In this document: one piece after another, positions 44,981 through 50,160 of the stretch
Position numbering within the stretch: position 1 is the stretch's first letter
Layout: every line of letters begins with the position of its first letter
NCBI GenBank assembly: GCA_018711225.1
Contig: DVIP01000128.1
Coordinates: forward strand, 1 to 50,160
Source of the DNA: Candidatus Cryptobacteroides intestinipullorum
GTDB taxonomy: Bacteria; Bacteroidota; Bacteroidia; Bacteroidales; UBA932
DNA: 50,160 bases
Reading direction: 5' to 3'
Notes under the pieces: generated by a model
What the model saw: the letters and a program-made list of their open reading frames with translations, nothing else
Database searches by the model: none
Told to the model about the DNA's origin: nothing
Program-made: the position numbers and the translations under genes

Positions 44981-46109
44981 AGAAATGCCATTCTGTTACT
45001 GAGGTGAATTTATCATCCGGACGCAGCTCCGTAGTAGGAAACTCCGGACGGTTAGGAGAATCGGCAAGATGGAAAGTTTCCAAAAGCATTCCGCAAAACT
45101 TCTCCATAGGACCGTACTTTCCTGTCTCGCTGCCATCGAATGTTCGTCCGGTAAATGTAAGAAAAGCCGGCTCCGTGCTCCATGTTTCCACTCCGATACC
45201 GGTTTCCGGAGCATAAAGATCCGCAACTTTCTTCAAGGAACCGTCCCAATCCCTGATAACCCAGCAGCCTGACATGCCGTCTGCAATACGGAACTGCTCG
45301 TTTGAATAGTCATCTATACGGTAATCAACCCTGTGCGGTTCCCTGAAATCGAAAGGAGAGCCGGCTACAGGAAGCAATTTATCCGGACAAAGCTGCCTGT
45401 TTCCCTGGACATAAACATCCGAATCCACCGTCATAATATGATTCATGACATACCTGTCTCCGGGTCCTTTAAGATTGAACACGGTATGGTTCGATAAATT
45501 CACTACTGTCGGCTTATCCGTGACAGCCTCATACTCTATCCTGCATACATTGGCTTCTGTCCACCAGTACGTGACGGAACATCTGAGATTTCCCGGATAT
45601 CCCTGTTCTCCGTCAGGACTCAGTCTCGTAAAGCGTACACCTGTCATTCCCGGCTTCTCCAACATCTCTCCATCCCAGACGAAACGGTCAAACCCTTGCG
45701 GGCCTCCATGACACTGGACAGGGACACCGTAACGTTTCTCGTTCGGAACCACCTCGTACCTGACTCCGTCTATTTCAAATGACGAATGGTTTATTCTGTT
45801 TGCATAACGTCCTATTACACATCCCATAAACCGCTCACGGCCTTTCTCGAAGGAAGCTATGTCTCCGTATCCTACCACGACATCCGTCAAATCTCCGTTT
45901 CTGTCCGGGACATTTATACTCACTATTCTCGCCCCATAATCACATAATGTCATCGAGGCACCGGAAGAATTTGTCAATGTGTATAATGTGGTCTGTTCTC
46001 CTGTCGAAAGTTCCCCGAACTCAGAAGCCACGACAGAAAGACAGTGGCTGTCGCATGATGATACAACAGCCACAAGTGTAAGGATAAAAAAGATGTCCGT
46101 TTTTTTCAT
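44970..46109 (-). CDS. galM: Galactose mutarotase (aldose 1-epimerase) lipoprotein
   Basis: Three in-frame ATGs lie at 46121, 46115 and 46109; the last (MKKTDIFFILTL) places the lipoprotein signal (VVSSC) at the very start and is preferred, giving 379 residues. The fold and active site are classical: RYANRI, CHGGPQGFDRF, the SNHTVFNL histidine and the LLETFH glutamate. It interconverts alpha and beta anomers of aldoses such as galactose or glucose, here likely at the outer membrane or periplasm where glycosidases release single anomers. A second mutarotase domain is fused to GH2 at 13757-16633. It overlaps the regulator gene and is a two-gene unit with it. Confidence 0.93.
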   Translation of the reverse strand: MKKTDIFFILTLVAVVSSCDSHCLSVVASEFGELSTGEQTTLYTLTNSSGASMTLCDYGARIVSINVPDRNGDLTDVVVGYGDIASFEKGRERFMGCVIGRYANRINHSSFEIDGVRYEVVPNEKRYGVPVQCHGGPQGFDRFVWDGEMLEKPGMTGVRFTRLSPDGEQGYPGNLRCSVTYWWTEANVCRIEYEAVTDKPTVVNLSNHTVFNLKGPGDRYVMNHIMTVDSDVYVQGNRQLCPDKLLPVAGSPFDFREPHRVDYRIDDYSNEQFRIADGMSGCWVIRDWDGSLKKVADLYAPETGIGVETWSTEPAFLTFTGRTFDGSETGKYGPMEKFCGMLLETFHLADSPNRPEFPTTELRPDDKFTSVTEWHFYVE

Positions 46110-46188
46110 TTCCATGGCCATTAATGACCATAAATTTACTTGGAAATAGTCTTCGCCGATAAAATTTTCCAGTCAAATTTTACAAAAT

Positions 46189-46905
46189 TTATTGCAGATT
46201 ATTCTGTGGTGCATCTTTCCTGCTGAGTTTAAGCCATACGCGCAGGCCGTTGACGGAATTTGCCAGGTAGAATAGCCACATTATGACCATAAGGCCGGCA
46301 TGTGGGTCGTCTCGGGACACGCATACACACCACATGGCCACGCTGACGACATTCGTAATTATCCACAACGCCCACTGTTCCATGAAGGCAAGCGCCATAA
46401 GGAATTGGGCGACAATGCTCAGGACTGTCGTGACGGCATCCTTGAACGGCTGGGGGTCATCAAGCCAGTCCAGAAGCACCGTTCCGCCTCCGATTCCAGC
46501 CGCACAGACCGCCGCCACAAGCACAAGCTGGCGCGGTGAAAGCCGGCGGGCTTTCACGACGGACTCCCGTCCGTCGTCTCCGCCGCGGGCGGAGGCTCCG
46601 CGCCTGCGCCACTGCCACCACCCCACGAACTGCATGGGAAGATAATACAGGGCATTCAGGGCCGCATCCCCATAAAGCCCGGCCTTGAACGAAACGTACG
46701 CATAAAGACTGACATTCGCCAGACCGAAAAGATAGTTCCATATACTGCCCTTGGCTACAAGCACCACGCACAGCACACCTGCTATCCCCGTCACCGAACC
46801 TATGACATCGACAGTACCAGAAAAAACGGAATAGAGGACATTCATGACCCCTATTCCGATTATCAGACAAATGTCGAATACAGAAAGGATTCCCTTACCT
46901 TTCAT
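46189..46905 (-). CDS. pnuC: PnuC-family nicotinamide riboside transporter
   Basis: The 238-residue membrane protein has about seven hydrophobic segments and the PnuC signature region SIWNYLFGLANVSLYAYVSF followed by YYLPMQFVGWWQW. PnuC facilitates uptake of nicotinamide riboside (some relatives carry thiamine) for trapping by phosphorylation inside the cell. A charged loop (residues about 100-122, RRRGASARGGDDGRES) separates the helix bundles. It starts 23 nt after the glucose-6-phosphate isomerase stop, so the two may share a transcript; the functional link is not obvious. Confidence 0.92.
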   Translation of the reverse strand: MKGKGILSVFDICLIIGIGVMNVLYSVFSGTVDVIGSVTGIAGVLCVVLVAKGSIWNYLFGLANVSLYAYVSFKAGLYGDAALNALYYLPMQFVGWWQWRRRGASARGGDDGRESVVKARRLSPRQLVLVAAVCAAGIGGGTVLLDWLDDPQPFKDAVTTVLSIVAQFLMALAFMEQWALWIITNVVSVAMWCVCVSRDDPHAGLMVIMWLFYLANSVNGLRVWLKLSRKDAPQNNLQ

Positions 46906-46928
46906 CTGCTTCGGACCGTTATGGCGGA

Positions 46929-48266
46929 CTACAGCCTTTTCCTCAGTTCCTCCGCCTGGGCCTCATAGCCGGGTTTCCCCAGAAGGGCGAACATGTTCTT
47001 CTTGTAGGCTTCCACACCAGGCTGGTTGAACGGATTCACGCCGAGAATATATGCGCTGATTCCGCATGCCTTCTCGAAGAAATAGAACAACGCTCCGAGA
47101 TTGTACTCGTTGATTCTCTCGATGGTGACAGAAAGCTGAGGAACACCCCCGTCAATATGGGCGAGCTTGGTGCCCAGTTCGGCCATTGCGTTGCAGTGCT
47201 CCACCTGCCTGCCTGACAGGAAATTCAGGCCGTCGAGATTCTGCGGGTCGTTCACTATAGTCATGGAACGGTTGCTGCTTTCCACCGAAACCACGGTCTC
47301 CATCAGCATGCGCTCGCCGTCCTGGATATACTGTCCCATGGAATGGAGGTCGGTAGTGAAGTTTACCGATGCCGGGAATATGCCCTTTCCGTCCTTGCCT
47401 TCGGATTCTCCGAACAGCTGCTTCCACCATTCGCCGAGATACTGGAGTTTCGGATTGTAGGAAACAAGTATCTCGACTTTCTTTCCCTGGTCATAAAGGA
47501 GATTCCTCATGGCTGCATACTGTATTGCCGGATTGGAAGCAGAACGTTTGGACGAAGTTTCTTCCATCTCCGCCGCGCCTTTCAGCATCATCCTCATGTC
47601 GAATCCGGCCAGCACGATAGGAAGGATTCCCACCGGAGTCAGCACGGAGAAACGGCCGCCTACATTGTCCTCGATCACAAATGTCTTATAGCCTTCCTGC
47701 GTAGCCAGGGACTTGAGAGCACCCTTTCTGGCATCTGTCACGGCCACAATTCTTTCGGCAGCCTCGGCTTTCCCGTATTTCTCTTCCATATAGTTCCTGA
47801 TCTGCCTGAATGCCACGGCAGGTTCAGTGGTCGTGCCGGACTTGGAAATCACGACTGCCGCAATATTGCGTTCGGCAGCCAGGTCCATAAGTTCGCTCAG
47901 ATACTCTTCGGAAAGATTGTGTCCCGCGAATACCACTTCCATGGAATTGCCTGCAGAGGCGAGCTGCCTGGCAAACGAATGGGAAAGAGCCTCTATGGCA
48001 CATTTGGCACCGAGATACGAGCCTCCGATACCGATGACTATGACCAGGTTGACGCCTTTGGCCTTCCATGCGTCACGGATAGCCTCGCAGTCGGCGACAA
48101 GCGAGTCCGGAGTAGCGGTAGGCAGGTGTTTCCACCCGAGGAAATCGTTGCCGGCGCCTGTCTCGCTTTCGAGAACATCGAATGCCGCAAGAGCCTTATC
48201 CACATATTTCTGATAATCTGCATCTTTTACGAAGGAGCTGCAACCTCCCAAATTGACCTTTAACAT
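46929..48266 (-). CDS. pgi: Glucose-6-phosphate isomerase
   Basis: The frame opens at 48308, but ATG at 48266 (MLKVNLGGCSSF) fits the promoter at 48326-48357 and the family's N-terminus; 445 residues result. Signatures are present: the sugar-phosphate SIS segment VIVIGIGGSYLGA, VISKSGTTTEPA, VGGRFSVLTPVG and the later GVNPFNQPGVEAYK. It interconverts glucose 6-phosphate and fructose 6-phosphate in glycolysis and is cytoplasmic. The length matches the short bacterial isomerases of about 450 residues. Confidence 0.96.
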   Translation of the reverse strand: MLKVNLGGCSSFVKDADYQKYVDKALAAFDVLESETGAGNDFLGWKHLPTATPDSLVADCEAIRDAWKAKGVNLVIVIGIGGSYLGAKCAIEALSHSFARQLASAGNSMEVVFAGHNLSEEYLSELMDLAAERNIAAVVISKSGTTTEPAVAFRQIRNYMEEKYGKAEAAERIVAVTDARKGALKSLATQEGYKTFVIEDNVGGRFSVLTPVGILPIVLAGFDMRMMLKGAAEMEETSSKRSASNPAIQYAAMRNLLYDQGKKVEILVSYNPKLQYLGEWWKQLFGESEGKDGKGIFPASVNFTTDLHSMGQYIQDGERMLMETVVSVESSNRSMTIVNDPQNLDGLNFLSGRQVEHCNAMAELGTKLAHIDGGVPQLSVTIERINEYNLGALFYFFEKACGISAYILGVNPFNQPGVEAYKKNMFALLGKPGYEAQAEELRKRL

Positions 48267-48325
48267 AATATTGTCATTTATTGTTGAATCAAATTGTCGC
48301 CGAATCATTTATCGCCGCATCTTTG

Positions 48326-48357
48326 CAAATTTAATTATTTTTTCATTTTATTTCAAT
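48326..48357 (-). promoter_or_regulatory. Promoter of pgi
   Basis: On the minus strand ATTG (48357-48354, three of four bases of TTTG), a 20-bp spacer and TAAATTTG (48333-48326) form a good promoter overlapping the 3' end of umuC. Transcription would begin near 48319, about 53 nt before the preferred pgi start and too close to the alternative start at 48308. Confidence 0.6.
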
Positions 48358-49608
48358 AAGTTCATCCCAAGACGTGGTATATCTCCCGGAACAATGCCCG
48401 CGTCTGCTGTCATCAGCATAATGCACCGGTTTCTGGGAAGCCAGACGGAGCAGCGGGGAATCTCCCTTTTTGTTCACACTGTCCATTATCCTGGAAAGCC
48501 TGTCATTCTTCTCCCTCAGTTCCGGATTGAAACCGAAAAGCGGAGCCTGGACCGCATCGGCGGGAATAATGTTTCCGGCTATCACTCCTGCCTTCTTGTA
48601 TTTGTAGCCCGGTCTGAAAATCGTATGCAGGACCCTCAATGCGGCCGAAACTATTTCCTGTGTATTGCTGGCCGCAGTATCCAGCCTTATCGAAGCGGAC
48701 GGGAAATATTGTTCCAGATCCTTCCTGAAACGGTTTGTATGCAGGAATACAGTGATATCCGAAGCTGCCGTCCCCTCTTTCCTGAGTATTTTTGCACACT
48801 GGGCGGCAAAGTCCGACACTTTCATGGAAATCTCATCTTCGGATTCTATCATGTCCGCGAAAGAACGCGACGTACAGACGGATTTTCTGGCAGTTTCGGT
48901 CTCTGCCTCCACGCAGACAGTCCCCTGCAGTTCCATCCATGTCCTGAGTCCGTGCAGCATATAGTGCTCCCTGATCCAGTTTTCCGGACGGCGCACATAG
49001 TCCAGGGCGGTAAACACGCCGGCCTCCCTGAGTGTCGGGGCAAGCCTGCGCCCTACTCCCCATACATCCTCTATCGGTGTCATGGACAACGCCTTCTGTC
49101 TGCGCTCCACGCTGTCTATGGCGCATACGCCGTTGTATCCCCTGTATTTCTTGGCGAAATGGCTGGCAATCTTGGCCAGGGTCTTGGTCGGGGCTATCCC
49201 GATACTGACCGGAATCCCGGTCCACTTCCATACTTTAGCCCTCAGGGAAGGGCACAGCACCGCCAGTTTATCTTCCGGAATGCCGTCCAGCACCAGAAAC
49301 GCCTCGTCTATCGAATAGATTTCTATTCTTGGCACAGCATCCGCAAGTATGGACATCACCCTGGAAGACATGTCCTTATACAGAATATGATTGGACGAGC
49401 AGACCTCCAGTCTTCCATTCGCGGCCAGATGGCTTATCTGGTAATAAGGCGTCCCCATCTTTATGCCCATGGCCTTGCTTTCATTGCTTCTTGCCACCAC
49501 GCAGCCGTCATTGTTCGACAGAACCACTACCGCCTTCCCTTCGAGCTGCGGTCTGAAGACCCTCTCGCAGGAAACGAAGAAATTATTGCAGTCCACAAGT
49601 GCGTACAT
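48343..49608 (-). CDS. umuC: Y-family DNA polymerase V catalytic subunit
   Basis: The 421-residue protein starts MYALVDCNNFFVSCERVF, the canonical UmuC N-terminus with the first catalytic Asp6. Other Y-family hallmarks are LEGKAVVVLSNNDGCVVARSNE, EIYSIDEAFL with the catalytic Asp-Glu pair, and PVSIGIAPTKTLAKIAS. The helix-hairpin-helix (IEDVWGVGRRL) and little-finger domains are complete. It copies past damaged DNA bases with low fidelity during the SOS response. It starts 31 nt after umuD. Length is normal. Confidence 0.96.
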   Translation of the reverse strand: MYALVDCNNFFVSCERVFRPQLEGKAVVVLSNNDGCVVARSNESKAMGIKMGTPYYQISHLAANGRLEVCSSNHILYKDMSSRVMSILADAVPRIEIYSIDEAFLVLDGIPEDKLAVLCPSLRAKVWKWTGIPVSIGIAPTKTLAKIASHFAKKYRGYNGVCAIDSVERRQKALSMTPIEDVWGVGRRLAPTLREAGVFTALDYVRRPENWIREHYMLHGLRTWMELQGTVCVEAETETARKSVCTSRSFADMIESEDEISMKVSDFAAQCAKILRKEGTAASDITVFLHTNRFRKDLEQYFPSASIRLDTAASNTQEIVSAALRVLHTIFRPGYKYKKAGVIAGNIIPADAVQAPLFGFNPELREKNDRLSRIMDSVNKKGDSPLLRLASQKPVHYADDSRRGHCSGRYTTSWDELIEIK

Positions 49609-49639
49609 GATGATTTGGCCATATTGCAGGCGGAAGAGG

Positions 49640-50029
49640 TCAATGCACTTTCTTGATTATGTATGTGACTATGCCCCATACCGTGAAATCCGACATCTGC
49701 CCGACCTTCACCGGTTTGTATTTCCCATTGACAGGAAGCAGCCAAAGTCCGCCCCGCTCTCCTGTCGAAGGATCCGACGTGGAAATGTACCTCAACGTAA
49801 ATTCCCCGTCGACAAAACAGACTGCCAGTTTCCCGTCCGCAGGCTCCAGAGACCTGTCAATCACCAGGATATCCCCGTCCTCCACACCTGCGTCCGCCAT
49901 TGCGTCCCCCACTGCCCTGCCGTAGAAAGTGGCCGCCGGATGCCGGACCAGTTCTCTGTTCAGGTCAATGCATGGCTCCATAAAATCCTGCGCCGGAGAG
50001 GGAAAACCGGAAAGAGGGGTAATTTTCAT
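49640..50029 (-). CDS. umuD: UmuD homologue with inactive peptidase dyad and short N-terminal arm
   Basis: The frame extends to 50122, but ATG at 50029 is the start that leads into the conserved GFPSPAQDF segment; the upstream 31 residues show no UmuD similarity. The 129-residue product aligns across E. coli UmuD. The cleavage site (Cys24-Gly25 in E. coli) corresponds to Ser7-Gly8, so the arm is only 7 residues. The catalytic serine (Ser60, GDSM) is Ala43 (GDAM, codon GCA at 49901-49903), and the lysine (Lys97, EFTVKK) is Arg80 (EFTLRY, codon AGG at 49790-49792); the 37-residue spacing is kept. Normal UmuD cuts itself on RecA filaments to give the active UmuD'. This protein cannot and seems to start as UmuD'. 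It is 31 nt before umuC. The 131 bases upstream hold only a weak -7-like GAATTTTG at 50052-50059. Confidence 0.9.
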   Translation of the reverse strand: MKITPLSGFPSPAQDFMEPCIDLNRELVRHPAATFYGRAVGDAMADAGVEDGDILVIDRSLEPADGKLAVCFVDGEFTLRYISTSDPSTGERGGLWLLPVNGKYKPVKVGQMSDFTVWGIVTYIIKKVH

Positions 50030-50160
50030 CGGTCCAACATTAATATGAAGACAAAATTCAGAAAAATTTTTTACAGAAAAAGAAAAATCATGGAAAAATA
50101 GATAAATTCGCCGGACTGACAATACAGGTTTCCAGGGGAAATGCAGGACAGGTTTTACCG

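Noticed and set aside
50030..50122. N-terminal extension of UmuD from 50122
   Set aside because: The 31 residues are Phe-rich and unlike any UmuD arm, lack the Ala/Cys-Gly cleavage site context, and overlap the AT-rich upstream region where a promoter is expected.
1..50160. CRISPR array, tRNA or rRNA genes, prophage or conjugative genes
   Set aside because: No spaced identical repeats, no cloverleaf or rRNA segments and no phage or transfer protein motifs were seen.

Overview
The window is Bacteroidota DNA, most likely from a gut Bacteroidales species. The evidence is two SusC/SusD pairs with dense lipoprotein and glycosidase clusters, a one-protein hybrid two-component regulator, and promoters of the TTTG-N19-TAnnTTTG type. 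Genus cannot be settled from sequence alone; Rikenellaceae-like or Prevotella-like relatives are possible.

Layout. (1) 1-9540: a polysaccharide utilisation locus on the minus strand, with SusC, SusD, a BACON-domain lipoprotein, a 51-residue small protein, a fimbrillin/BACON-like lipoprotein and a GH128-type endo-beta-1,3-glucanase cut off by the window edge. A divergent AraC-family regulator (8671-9540) heads it. The likely substrate is a beta-1,3-glucan. (2) 9541-13756: a REP-like palindrome cluster, a candidate small RNA with its own promoter and terminator, a TonB-dependent receptor that is not SusC-like, Fe/Mn superoxide dismutase plus rubredoxin, and a 33-bp perfect palindrome. (3) 13757-46109: a second, much larger locus. 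A run of twelve tightly packed minus-strand genes goes from 40964 down to 16651. In transcription order they are a surface lipoprotein, SusC, SusD, a BNR-propeller lipoprotein, a clan GH-A glycosidase, a 49-residue small protein, a fimbrillin/GLUG lipoprotein, a DUF4886 SGNH-like hydrolase, a second surface lipoprotein, a DUF5107-TPR protein, a BNR-CBM9-GH3 fusion and a GH127-type enzyme. Upstream lie the hybrid two-component sensor and a galactose mutarotase lipoprotein, which overlap each other. A convergent plus-strand gene encodes a GH2-mutarotase fusion. GH127, GH3, GH2 and two mutarotase domains suggest an arabinose- and galactose-bearing plant glycan, but the substrate is inferred. (4) 46189-50029: housekeeping and SOS genes, namely pnuC, pgi, umuC and an unusual umuD.

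Most unusual points. First, the UmuD homologue lacks both catalytic residues (Ser to Ala, Lys to Arg) and starts almost at the normal self-cleavage site, so it looks like a protein born as UmuD'. Second, two related ~50-residue proteins too short for routine gene calling each sit 2-6 nt upstream of a fimbrillin-like lipoprotein, one in each locus; the C-terminal tail of one also resembles the extreme C-terminus of a 504-residue surface lipoprotein. Third, there is a G10 tract inside the first SusC gene, a candidate sRNA, and two multi-enzyme fusions.
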